Below are positions 9,380-17,516 of a DNA stretch of 64,000 nt, piece after piece; the stretch's first letter is position 1, and each line of letters starts with the position of its first letter. This DNA is from JBJXFE01 sp046153875. Its GTDB lineage: Bacteria > Planctomycetota > Phycisphaerae > Phycisphaerales > UBA1924. Below the pieces are notes generated by a model. It saw only the letters and a program-made list of their open reading frames with translations. It was not told the origin of the DNA and made no database searches. A program made the position numbers and the translations under genes. The stretch lies in contig JBJXFE010000065.1 in assembly GCA_046153875.1 (NCBI GenBank), positions 1-64,000 on the forward strand, in the 5' to 3' direction.

Positions 9380-11629
9380 ATGAACCTGTTCCGGATTACC
9401 GCCGTGCTCGTGGCCGCCACCCCCTCCGCGGCCCAGGACCTTCCGATCGTCACCGTCACGGCCGACGACACGGTGATCGACCGGTCGTGCCGCGTGATGA
9501 TCCCCACGGGCACGGTGATCCCGGACGCTAACGGCAACGGGGTGATCCACGTTCGCGCCGCGGGCATCACCGTGGAGTTCGCGCCGGACGCGGTGCTGGC
9601 GGGCGCGCCCGCCGAGGTCCCCGGAGATCAGCTCGCGGGCCTGGGCATCGTCATCCTCGAGGCGGACAAGGTCACGCTCAAGGGCGCCCGTGTCCGCGGT
9701 TACAAAGTCGGGGTCCACGCGCAGCACGCCGACGAGTTCGTGATCGACGGTGCCGACCTCTCCGGCAACTTCCGCCAGCGGCTCAAGTCCACGCCCCAGG
9801 CCGAGGACGGCGGCGACTGGCTCTGGCCTCACCGCAACGACGCCAACGAGTGGATGACCAACTACGGCGCCGCTCTCGTCGTCGAGGACTCCGAACGGGT
9901 CACCGTCCGGCGCGTGAAGGTCCGCCGCGGCCAGAACGGCATCATCCTCGACCGCGTTAGCGAGTCGAAGGTCTACGACAACGACTGCTCGTTCCTCTCC
10001 GGGTGGGGTCTGGCGATGTGGCGGTGCCGCGGCAACGCCGTTACCCGCAACGCATTCGACTTCTGCGTCCGCGGGTACAGCCACGGCGTGTACAACCGCG
10101 GGCAGGACTCCGCGGGCATTCTGCTCTTTGAGCAGAACCACGCGAACGCATTCGTCGAGAACTCCGTGACCCACGGCGGTGACGGGGTTTTCGCGTTCGG
10201 CGGGCGCGAAGCGCTCGGGGAGGAATCACCGGCGGAGTTCGACCATTTCCGTGCCGGAAACCGGGCGAACCTGTTCGCCGGCAACGATTTGTCCTACGCG
10301 CCCGCCCACGGCCTCGAGCTCACCTTCAGCTTCGACAACATCGTCCACGGCAACCGCATGGTCGAGAACGCGATCTGCGGTATCTGGGGCGGCTACTCGC
10401 AGGACACGCACATCGTCGGGAACACCTTCGAGGGCAACGGCTCGATGGCTTACGGCCTCGAACGCGGCGGCGTGAACATCGAGCACGGCGCGGGCAACGT
10501 CATCATCGGCAACACGTTCAAGAACAACGCCTGCGGCGTTCACCTGTGGTGGGACGTCGATGAGGGGTTGATGAAGCTGCCCTGGGCGAAAGCGAACCAT
10601 CGTGGCGAAGGGGGGCGCACGCTCCCTTCCATCGACAACATTGTCGCCGACAACACGTTCACCGGCGACAAGATCGGGCTTTATCTGCGCGATTGCGACA
10701 CGACCACCGCCGCCGGCAACCGCTTCGATGCGGTGGGGAAGCAGGTGGACGCGACACCGGGCTCCGAGCCCATCGCCGGCGGGCGTCCGTCGGCGGACGA
10801 CCTGGGCGCGGACTATCAGCTGTTCGGCGACACGCGCCCGGTCGGAGCCCGGGCATCCCTGCGCGGTCGGGACAAGATCGTGATGACCGAGTGGGGGCCG
10901 TGGAACCACGAGAGCCCCCTCGTCCGGCTGGTGAAGGCCGGCGGCGCGACGCACGTGTACGAGGCGCACAACCTGCCGCCGGGCGCGATCAGGGTCCGCG
11001 GAGTCGCCGTGCGCCCGAGCGTTGAGGCCGGCCCGCCCGTGCGTGTCACCGTTTCCGTCGAACAACCCGGTGTGTTCTCGTACGTGCTCTCCGCGGCGAT
11101 GGGCGATTTTGAGCAGGACATCAACGCCACGATCATCAATGCGTCGTGGGACACGGTGTTCTTCGCCTGGCCGCGACCGGAGCAGATGCAGGACGCCTCA
11201 GGCACGCCCCGTCCGCCGCCGGACCTGACCGTGTGGCGTGCCCTCGCGAACGGGCCAACCGCCGTTCGCGCGACCGTGCCGCGTCTGTCCTTCCCGCACG
11301 GCATGGGTGGACCGAGCAACCTGAAGATCTCCGAGGCCGTGACCGGCGCGGGGTTCAAGGGGGACTACTTCGGCATGATCGCCCGGACGCGCCTGCCGCT
11401 CCGCGCCGGCGCGTGGCGGATCAGGACCAACAGCGACGACGGGGTGCGTGTGCTGGTGGACGGCCGCGCGGTCATCGAGAACTGGACGCATCACGGCCCG
11501 ACCCGGGACGCCGGCGAGTTCACGGTGGACGCCGATCGGGCCGTCGAGATCGTCGTGGAGCACTTCGAGATCGCGGGCTTCGCGGTCCTGGAGGTCGAGC
11601 TCGAACCAGTCGGCGAGGCTCCGCGATGA
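9380..11629 (+). CDS. Secreted parallel beta-helix protein with C-terminal PA14-like domain
   Basis: 749-residue exported protein. The signal peptide is short (MNLFRITAVLVAATPSAA). Residues ~40-480 form a right-handed beta-helix of the NosD/pectate-lyase type: successive N-rich turns such as GNRMVENAICGIWGG, GNTFEGNG and DNTFTGDKIGLYLRD. The C-terminal ~100 residues match a PA14-like glycan-binding sandwich (FKGDYFGMIARTRLPL, then RTNSDDGVRVLVDGRAVIENW). Together these suggest a secreted or surface polysaccharide-binding or -cleaving protein; no lyase catalytic residues can be assigned. The ATG at 9380 was chosen because the signal peptide begins there; the frame is open upstream to 9239. The stop overlaps the next gene's ATG. 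Confidence 0.85.
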   Translation: MNLFRITAVLVAATPSAAQDLPIVTVTADDTVIDRSCRVMIPTGTVIPDANGNGVIHVRAAGITVEFAPDAVLAGAPAEVPGDQLAGLGIVILEADKVTLKGARVRGYKVGVHAQHADEFVIDGADLSGNFRQRLKSTPQAEDGGDWLWPHRNDANEWMTNYGAALVVEDSERVTVRRVKVRRGQNGIILDRVSESKVYDNDCSFLSGWGLAMWRCRGNAVTRNAFDFCVRGYSHGVYNRGQDSAGILLFEQNHANAFVENSVTHGGDGVFAFGGREALGEESPAEFDHFRAGNRANLFAGNDLSYAPAHGLELTFSFDNIVHGNRMVENAICGIWGGYSQDTHIVGNTFEGNGSMAYGLERGGVNIEHGAGNVIIGNTFKNNACGVHLWWDVDEGLMKLPWAKANHRGEGGRTLPSIDNIVADNTFTGDKIGLYLRDCDTTTAAGNRFDAVGKQVDATPGSEPIAGGRPSADDLGADYQLFGDTRPVGARASLRGRDKIVMTEWGPWNHESPLVRLVKAGGATHVYEAHNLPPGAIRVRGVAVRPSVEAGPPVRVTVSVEQPGVFSYVLSAAMGDFEQDINATIINASWDTVFFAWPRPEQMQDASGTPRPPPDLTVWRALANGPTAVRATVPRLSFPHGMGGPSNLKISEAVTGAGFKGDYFGMIARTRLPLRAGAWRIRTNSDDGVRVLVDGRAVIENWTHHGPTRDAGEFTVDADRAVEIVVEHFEIAGFAVLEVELEPVGEAPR

Positions 11630-11937
11630 GCCGTGTGGCCCAGCTCGAGAAGATGCTCGCGGCCGAGCCGAACGACCCGTTCGCGCTCTACGGCCTCGCC
11701 CAGGAGCACGCGAAGGCCGGGGCGCTCGCCCGGGCGGTCGAGTCTTACGATCGCTGCCTCGCCGCCGATCCTTCGTACCACTACGCCTATTTCCACAAGG
11801 CCCGGGCCCAGGAGGCGATGGGCAGAGCGGACGATGCGATCGGTACGCTCAAGACCGGCATCGGGCGTGCCCGCGCCGCGAACGACGCCAAGGCCCTGAG
11901 TGAGTTGACGTCATATCTGGACGAGTTGACGCCGTGA
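11626..11937 (+). CDS. Small tetratricopeptide-repeat protein
   Basis: 103-residue cytoplasmic protein made of about two and a half TPR units: FALYGLAQEHAKAGALARAV, then YHYAYFHKARAQEAMGRADD. TPR helices act as a protein-binding scaffold; the partner is unknown. Its ATG overlaps the stop of the beta-helix gene (ATGA at 11626) and its own stop overlaps the GTG start of the RecX-like gene, so the three form a tight translationally coupled operon although their functions are not obviously linked. Confidence 0.85.
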   Translation: MSRVAQLEKMLAAEPNDPFALYGLAQEHAKAGALARAVESYDRCLAADPSYHYAYFHKARAQEAMGRADDAIGTLKTGIGRARAANDAKALSELTSYLDELTP

Positions 11938-12437
11938 AGCGTTCGAAGCCGGCCGCGACCGATCCTCCTGAATCCGCTGCGCTCCGCGCCGCGACCAGGG
12001 CGCTCGCCGCGCGCCCGCTGACGCGCGTTGCGCTGATCGAACTGCTCGTCAAGCGTCGGCACGCGACGGAGGCGGCTCACGCGGCCGCGGATCAACTGGA
12101 ACGCGCCGGATTCCTCTCCGACCAGGCCGCGGCGGACGCGATCGCGCAGTCCCGGGCATCGCGCGGTGATTCGCCCGCGCTCATCGAGCAGAAGCTCCGT
12201 GAGAAGGGAGCGGATGCCACCACCGCTCGCCGTGCGGCGGCGTCGGTGACCAGCGGTCGGGCCGAAAATGCCACCGCCCTTGAACTGGCCCGTAAGCGTG
12301 TCCGGGCTGCACCGCCGTCGCTCTCTGTCGAAGGTCTGCGCCGGCGAGTCTTCGCGTTCCTGGCGCGACGGGGTTATGAGGAGGATGTCGCCGCCGCGGC
12401 GGTCGAGCGTGCGGTGGGCGAGGTCGCGCCGCGCTGA
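11934..12437 (+). CDS. recX: RecX-family regulatory protein
   Basis: 167-residue protein of the RecX family, helical three-helix repeats that bind and restrain RecA filaments. Characteristic segments are RPLTRVALIELLVKRR (first repeat), ERAGFLSDQAAADAIAQSR (the usual G(F/Y)xDD-like region) and GLRRRVFAFLARRGYEEDV (last repeat). It starts at a GTG that overlaps the TPR gene's stop (GTGA), which indicates coupling. recA is not nearby, which is not rare for RecX. The similarity is clear in pattern but divergent in detail, so an anti-RecA role is inferred from the family. Confidence 0.75.
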   Translation: MKRSKPAATDPPESAALRAATRALAARPLTRVALIELLVKRRHATEAAHAAADQLERAGFLSDQAAADAIAQSRASRGDSPALIEQKLREKGADATTARRAAASVTSGRAENATALELARKRVRAAPPSLSVEGLRRRVFAFLARRGYEEDVAAAAVERAVGEVAPR

Positions 12438-12446
12438 CCGGCGGCG

Positions 12447-13502
12447 CTACTTCAGCGACGCCATGTCGATCACGAACCGGTACTTCACGTCGCTCTTGAG
12501 CATCCGGTCATACGCCTCGTTGATCTTCTGAATCGGGATGACCTCGACATCGCTCACGATGTTGTGCTTCGCGCAGAAGTCGAGCATCTCCTGGGTCTCG
12601 GGGAGCCCCCCGATCGCCGACCCCGCGATGCTGCGCCGTTTCATCAGCAGCGGCCAGACGCTCGGCGAGGGGTGCGGCGACGACGGCGCGCCCACCAGGC
12701 ACAGCGTCCCGTCGAGCCGCAGCAGGTCCGTGAACGCGTCGAGGTTGTGCGACGCGGCCACCGTGTTCAGGATGAAGTCGAAGCTTCCCGAGTGCTTCTT
12801 CATCTGCGCCTCGTCGCGCGACACGACCACCTCGTCCGCCCCGAGCCGCTTGCCGTCCTCGATCTTGCCCGGCGAGGTGGTGAACAGCACGGTCCGGCAG
12901 CCGAACGCGTGCGAGAACTTCACGCCCATGTGCCCCAGCCCCCCGAGCCCGACAATCCCGACCTTCTTCCCCTTCGCCGCGCCCCAGTGGCGCAGCGGCG
13001 AGTAGGTGGTGATCCCCGCGCACAGCAGCGGGGCGGTGGCCGCGAGGTTCGCCTTTTCCGCGAGGCGCAGCACGAACCGCTCGTCCACCACGATCGATTT
13101 CGCGTACCCGCCGTAGGTCATCTTCCCCGGCATGTGCTTGTCCGGGCTGTTGTACGTCAGCGTCCACCCGTTCTCGCAGTACTGCTCCTGCCCCTCGCGG
13201 CAGCAGCCGCACGTGCGGCACGCGTCCACCAGGCACCCGACGGCCGCGAGGCTCCCGGTCTTGAACTTCTTGACGTTCGCACCCACCTTGGTCACGCGTC
13301 CCACGATCTCGTGCCCGGGCACTACGGGGAACACGACGCCGGGCCACTCGCCGCGGGCCGTGTGCAGGTCGGAGTGGCACACGCCGCAGAACAGGATTTC
13401 CAGCTGCACGTCAGTCGGCCCGGGGTCGCGCCGGTCGATCGAGAGCGGGGCGAGCGGGCTCGTCGCGGTGACGGCGGCGAACGATGGGGTCTTGGTCGGC
13501 AT
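12447..13502 (-). CDS. Zinc-dependent NAD(P)-linked alcohol dehydrogenase (YahK/CAD-like)
   Basis: Medium-chain dehydrogenase/reductase that would interconvert primary alcohols and aldehydes, cytoplasmic. 351 residues. The catalytic zinc site is recognisable as FCGVCHSDLH (C42), GHE of VPGHEIVGRV and a later Cys (LLCAG). The structural zinc Cys cluster lies in DACRTCGCCREGQEQYC. The nucleotide-binding motif is VGLGGLGHMG. The set is closest to the YahK/cinnamyl-alcohol branch, which usually prefers NADP. The start at 13502 has an AGGAAC site upstream; the in-frame extension to 13679 is Arg/Pro-rich. A TACAGT hexamer near 13561 on this strand could be the -10. The gene is convergent with the RecX-like gene, only 9 bases between stops. 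Confidence 0.92.
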   Translation of the reverse strand: MPTKTPSFAAVTATSPLAPLSIDRRDPGPTDVQLEILFCGVCHSDLHTARGEWPGVVFPVVPGHEIVGRVTKVGANVKKFKTGSLAAVGCLVDACRTCGCCREGQEQYCENGWTLTYNSPDKHMPGKMTYGGYAKSIVVDERFVLRLAEKANLAATAPLLCAGITTYSPLRHWGAAKGKKVGIVGLGGLGHMGVKFSHAFGCRTVLFTTSPGKIEDGKRLGADEVVVSRDEAQMKKHSGSFDFILNTVAASHNLDAFTDLLRLDGTLCLVGAPSSPHPSPSVWPLLMKRRSIAGSAIGGLPETQEMLDFCAKHNIVSDVEVIPIQKINEAYDRMLKSDVKYRFVIDMASLK

Positions 13503-13695
13503 GGTGGAGTTCCTGAAGGGGGCCGGTGCCGGCGCGCGCCCGGTGACGCGGCCGGCGCGACTGTAGGTATGGCGCGATGGCCGGTCAGCGGAATCAATGA
13601 TCCTTCGGTGGCACGTTCGCGTCGGGGGCGGGAGGGGGAGGCGATCGACATGCCCGATGGTCGTCGGGATGACGCGCACCGGAGGTGTCGCGCGT

Positions 13696-14013
13696 TTAAC
13701 CCACCGCTCTTCGGTTACGTCCCGTCACCCGGACCAGGATTACCCCCGCCGTAGCAAGCGCGATACTCGAACCGCACGCGACCATTAGCGCACCCCCGAA
13801 CGGGAAGTTGATTTCGTGGATGTCGGACCAAATGAACTCGGCGGCCGCGGAGGAAGTTGCCCCCTGCATGTTTGAGGGCCACGGCAACTCGCCGCTCTCG
13901 AGTCTGCGGGCCAGCCAATCCATTGTTACGGCGTGCAGGGAGATCTCGGTCAGCACGGCGCTGACCAGAGGGGACGGCGAGAGCACGACCACCAGCCACG
14001 CGAGGAATCGCAC
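13696..14013 (-). CDS. Small hypothetical membrane protein
   Basis: 105-residue open frame with a GTG start at 14013 preceded by a good AGGGGGTGG ribosome site. Two hydrophobic stretches are present: an N-terminal FLAWLVVVLSPSPLVSAVL and a C-terminal ALMVACGSSIALATAGVILV, so the product would be a two-helix membrane protein with a ~40-residue polar loop. No family was recognised. It lies 95 bases after the IDH-like gene on the same strand and may be read through from it. Opposite-strand frames over the same bases have no feature of a real protein. Existence is likely but not certain. Confidence 0.5.
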   Translation of the reverse strand: MRFLAWLVVVLSPSPLVSAVLTEISLHAVTMDWLARRLESGELPWPSNMQGATSSAAAEFIWSDIHEINFPFGGALMVACGSSIALATAGVILVRVTGRNRRAVG

Positions 14014-14078
14014 GGTCCACCCCCTGTCCTCTTCACATCGGGTACAGAACCCTTCAGTCGCGCTCGAGGCCCTGTGCG

Positions 14079-14115
14079 GCCAGTTGCCCGTTGCTCATTG
14101 CCCGCTGCTCACCCC
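14079..14115. repeat. Word-like TTGCCC/TTGCTCA repeat at the 3' end of the IDH-like gene
   Basis: The plus strand reads as alternating words GTTGCCCGTTGCTCATTGCC and CGCTGCTCACC. The tract covers the stop codon and last codons of the IDH-like gene on the minus strand and continues for about 30 bases beyond. It resembles the short word-like repeats seen between genes in planctomycetes, of which this window carries several different types. Confidence 0.5.
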
Positions 14116-15275
14116 GCGTGCCGTGAAACTTCCTTCGCCACGTCCAGCGTCGAGGCCTTCCCGCCCATGTCGTACGTGCGGACCTTGCCTTCCTTGATCA
14201 CGCGCGCGACCGCGCTCTCCAGCCGCGTGGCCTTGTCGGATTCCTTGAGCCAGTCGAGCATCATCTTGGCCGTCAGCAGCATCGCGTGCGGGTTCACCTT
14301 GTACTGCCCGGCGTACTTCGGGGCGCTCCCGTGCGTGGGCTCGAACACGGCGTACTTGTCGCCCAGGTTCGCCGACGGCGCGAAGCCCAGCCCGCCCACG
14401 AGCCCGGCGCACAGGTCGCTCACGATGTCCCCGAACATGTTCTCGGCGACGAGTACCGAGTAGTCCTGCGGGTTCTTGAACATCCACATGCAGATGGCGT
14501 CGATGTTGGCTTCGTCGGCCCAGATGCCGCCGTTGGCGGGCGTTTCGTAGTCCTTCGACATCTTGCGGAAGATCCGCGTCATCAGCCCGCCGGTCTCGCG
14601 GAGGACGTTGGGCTTCTCGACCAGTGTCACCCGCTTGCGGCCGGTCTTCTTCGCGTACTCGAAGGCCTGGCGGCAGATGTTCGTGCACCCCTGCACGCTG
14701 ACGATCCGCGTGGAGAGGGCGACGGTGTCCAGCCCCTTGTCCTTCCACGGCTTCATCTTCGGGTTCGCGCACAGCGCCGTGTACACGCTCTCGGGCAGCG
14801 GGAAGAACTCCACGCCGCCGTACATCCCCTCGGTGTTCTCGCGGAAGACGACCTGGTCGATCATCACCTCCGCGCCCGACGGGTTGGCCAGGACCGTGCC
14901 GCGGTAGTTGAGCGGATTGCCGGCGTAGCTCTTGCACGGCCGCATGTTGGTGTGGAGGTTGAAGAGCTGGCGGAGCTTGACGATGGGGGAGAAGTAGACC
15001 AGCTTCTTGTCCTTGAGCTCCGGGGCGAGCTCTTCCTTGGCGTCGTCCTGCGGCTTGCTGGTGATGGCGCCGAACAGAGCGCAGGTGGACGACTGGAGCA
15101 CCTTCACCGTGCGGTCGGGTAGCGGGTTGCCCTCCCTGCACCAGAAGTCCCACCCGATGTCGCACGGGACGTACTCGGCGTCGAGTTTCATCGCGTCCAG
15201 GACGATCCGCGCGGCGTCCATCACGTCCTTGCCGATTCCGTCGCCGGGCATCCACGCGATCCGGTACTTGGCCAT
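14109..15275 (-). CDS. Isocitrate/isopropylmalate-family beta-decarboxylating dehydrogenase
   Basis: NAD(P)-dependent oxidative decarboxylation of a 2-hydroxy-3-carboxy acid: isocitrate, isopropylmalate or homoisocitrate. 388 residues. Family marks are the N-terminal PGDGIGKDV, a RENTEGMYGGVEF segment, the metal-binding signature NMFGDIVSDLCAGL and a C-terminal EPTHGSAPKYAG. The substrate-helix region (NLHTNMRPCKSYAGNP) differs from textbook isocitrate and isopropylmalate enzymes, so specificity is left open. Because a homoaconitase-like protein is encoded 2.2 kb away, homoisocitrate is one candidate and NAD-isocitrate dehydrogenase of the TCA cycle another. The ATG at 15275 (MAKYRIAW) is chosen over the frame's earlier start. 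A TATGCT hexamer about 45 bases upstream could be its -10. Confidence 0.88.
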   Translation of the reverse strand: MAKYRIAWMPGDGIGKDVMDAARIVLDAMKLDAEYVPCDIGWDFWCREGNPLPDRTVKVLQSSTCALFGAITSKPQDDAKEELAPELKDKKLVYFSPIVKLRQLFNLHTNMRPCKSYAGNPLNYRGTVLANPSGAEVMIDQVVFRENTEGMYGGVEFFPLPESVYTALCANPKMKPWKDKGLDTVALSTRIVSVQGCTNICRQAFEYAKKTGRKRVTLVEKPNVLRETGGLMTRIFRKMSKDYETPANGGIWADEANIDAICMWMFKNPQDYSVLVAENMFGDIVSDLCAGLVGGLGFAPSANLGDKYAVFEPTHGSAPKYAGQYKVNPHAMLLTAKMMLDWLKESDKATRLESAVARVIKEGKVRTYDMGGKASTLDVAKEVSRHAG

Positions 15276-15409
15276 GTCTGGCTCCGTTGAAGGCCCGCGT
15301 AGGGCGGGCGCGGCGGAGAGCATAGTGAAGCGGTCGAGGTCGCGGGATGTTGTGCGGCGGTCGGTTCACGGTCGGTCGGACACGTCGGGCGGAGCGGTTA
15401 CCCCTCCGA

Positions 15410-15438
15410 TTGCGGCCGGTTCACGCCGTCTCTAGACT
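15410..15438 (+). promoter_or_regulatory. Candidate promoter of the OPT transporter, with near-leaderless message
   Basis: TTGCGG (15410-15415), a 17-base spacer and TAGACT (15433-15438). Only 8 bases separate TAGACT from the ATG at 15447, so transcription would begin at or within a base or two of the start codon. No ribosome site is present before the ATG, which fits a leaderless transcript. Confidence 0.5.
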
Positions 15439-15446
15439 GCCGCCCC

Positions 15447-17459
15447 ATGGCGATCCAGCAGCTCTCCGAGGAACAAGTCCGCACGATGACCCTTGAGGAA
15501 AAGGACCGTTGGTGGCTCGCCAACGTCTTCAAGGGGAACATGCCGCAGCTGACGATCCGGTCGGCGCTGACCGGCTTCATCCTCGGCGGGCTCCTCTCCG
15601 CGACGAACCTGTATATCGGGGCCAAGACCGGCTGGTCGTTGGGCGTCGGCGTGACGTCGGTCATCCTCGCGTTCGCCCTCTTCAAGATCATGCAGCGGAT
15701 CGGTCTCGCCCGGGAGTTCACGATCCTCGAGAACAACGCGATGCAGTCCATCGCGACGGCCGCGGGGTACATGACCGCCCCGCTGATCTCGTCGCTCACG
15801 GCGTACATGATGGTGAGCAACCAGCTCCTGCCCTGGCACCAGATCATCACGTGGAACATCGTGATCTCGATCCTGGGCGTGCTCTTCGCCTTTCCGCTCA
15901 AGCGGCGGTTCATCAACGATGAGCAGCACCCCTTCCCCGAGGGGCGGGCCGCCGGCGTCGTGATGGACACGCTGCACTCCTCCGACGCCTCGGTCGGCAT
16001 GATGAAAGCCCGGGCCATGCTCTGGGCCGCGGGAATCGCGGCCGCGTGCAAGTTCATCCAGGCCGAGGGCATCCAGGAGTGGATCCAGCACAAGATGCTC
16101 AAGCTCGAGCACGCGCTGGGGTGGTTTCCCAACAAGCTCATCCACCTGCCCGAGCAGCTCGACGTGCTGTACGTCTGGTTCGCGGGCAAGGTCGGGCTCG
16201 GCATCCCCAAGCTCGGCGGGATCGACTTCCGCCAGTGCGGCGTTACGCCCGCCCTGGACATCTCGCTCATGGGCGCCGGCGGCCTCATGGGCATCCGCGG
16301 CGGCTTTTCTCTCCTCGTTGGTGCGATCCTGAACTACTGCATCCTGGCGCCGTGGATGATCAACCGCGGCGACATCAAACAGGCCACCAATCTTGCGACC
16401 GGCGAGCTGCGCTTCGACGCCCTGGGCAACGCGGTCTTCGGCTTCCGGCAGGTCACGTTCTGGTCCCTCTGGCCGGGCGTCGCGTGCCTGGTCGTCGCCT
16501 CGTTTGTCGCCTTCTTCGCCAAGCCGAAGGTCATCATGAGCTCGTTCCGCGGGCTGTTCGGCAAGCGCGATCAGACCAGCGACGTGCTCAAGCACATCGA
16601 GCTCCCCAACTGGGTGCCGATCATCGGCATCCCCGTCTTCAGCCTGATCGCCGCGCTGCTGGGGAACGCATACTTCGGCGTTCCTATCTGGGCGTGCCTC
16701 GTCGGGCTGCCGCTCACGTTCGTCCTGACGCTCGTGGCCGCGAACTCGACGGCGCTGACGTCCACGACGCCGGTTGGGGCGACCAGCAAGATCACGCAGC
16801 TGTTCTACGGCGTCGTCACGCCCAAGGACATCAAGACCAACATCGCGACCGCGAGCATCACGGCCGAGGTGGTCTCCAACGCGTCGAACCTGCTCATGGA
16901 CATCAAGCCCGGGTACATGCTCGGCGCCAAGCCGCGCCAGCAGGCGATCGGGCACGTCATCGGGATCTTCGCCGGCGCGATCGCCTCCACCCCGCTCTTC
17001 TTCCTGCTCTTCACGACCAATGTGGCCGAGAAGGGGGTCGAGAGCATCCAGAGCGACAAGTTCCCGATGCCCGCGGTCACCATCTGGCGCGCCGTGGCCG
17101 AGGCCCTGACCAAGGGGCTCGGGGAGTTGGCGCCCTCGGTGCAGTACGCGGTCGTGGTTGGGGCGCTCATCGGATTGGCGCTCGAGATCACGAGGATCGC
17201 GACCAGGGGCAAGTTCCTGCTCTCGCCCATCGGGCTCGGGCTCGCGTTCGTCATCAACTTCCAGTCGGCGATCGCCATGTTCCTCGGGGCGTTTTTCTTC
17301 TGGCTCATGGGCGTCGGACGCAACCGCCCCGAGAGCGCCCCCAAGAGCACCTGGATCGAGAACCACGAGCCGATCTGCGCGGGCGTGATCGCGGGTGCCG
17401 CGCTCATGGGCATCGCTGATGCGGTTATCACGGCGTTTGTGCTGCCGCTGTACAACTGA
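15447..17459 (+). CDS. OPT-family oligopeptide transporter
   Basis: Large inner-membrane secondary transporter of the OPT family; members carry oligopeptides or metal-chelate compounds. 670 residues with about 15-16 hydrophobic helices. Family-typical segments are ALTGFILGGLLSATNLYIGA near the N-terminus, ENNAMQSIATAAGYM, the charged FPEGRAAGVVM loop and the late TASITAEVVSNASNLLMDIK segment. The ATG at 15447 follows a TTGCGG/TAGACT promoter so closely that the message is probably leaderless. It is convergent with the homoaconitase-like gene and divergent from the IDH-like gene. With the POT and AbgT-type genes it makes three peptide- or peptide-like-solute transporters within 14 kb. Confidence 0.92.
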   Translation: MAIQQLSEEQVRTMTLEEKDRWWLANVFKGNMPQLTIRSALTGFILGGLLSATNLYIGAKTGWSLGVGVTSVILAFALFKIMQRIGLAREFTILENNAMQSIATAAGYMTAPLISSLTAYMMVSNQLLPWHQIITWNIVISILGVLFAFPLKRRFINDEQHPFPEGRAAGVVMDTLHSSDASVGMMKARAMLWAAGIAAACKFIQAEGIQEWIQHKMLKLEHALGWFPNKLIHLPEQLDVLYVWFAGKVGLGIPKLGGIDFRQCGVTPALDISLMGAGGLMGIRGGFSLLVGAILNYCILAPWMINRGDIKQATNLATGELRFDALGNAVFGFRQVTFWSLWPGVACLVVASFVAFFAKPKVIMSSFRGLFGKRDQTSDVLKHIELPNWVPIIGIPVFSLIAALLGNAYFGVPIWACLVGLPLTFVLTLVAANSTALTSTTPVGATSKITQLFYGVVTPKDIKTNIATASITAEVVSNASNLLMDIKPGYMLGAKPRQQAIGHVIGIFAGAIASTPLFFLLFTTNVAEKGVESIQSDKFPMPAVTIWRAVAEALTKGLGELAPSVQYAVVVGALIGLALEITRIATRGKFLLSPIGLGLAFVINFQSAIAMFLGAFFFWLMGVGRNRPESAPKSTWIENHEPICAGVIAGAALMGIADAVITAFVLPLYN

Positions 17460-17516
17460 TGCGTGCGACGGACGGCGATCGTCCCGGGCGCGTCGGTTTG
17501 TTGAAACGTGCCCACG

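Noticed and set aside
7683..9383. 566-codon plus-strand frame opposite the M61 peptidase
   Set aside because: Arg/His-rich shadow; the minus strand carries HExxH, signal peptide and PDZ.
12564..13754. 396-codon plus-strand frame opposite the alcohol dehydrogenase
   Set aside because: Shadow; the minus strand has the zinc and nucleotide motifs.
15432..17366. 644-codon minus-strand frame opposite the OPT transporter
   Set aside because: Asp/Arg/Glu-rich shadow of hydrophobic codons; no motif, and the plus-strand product is a recognisable transporter.
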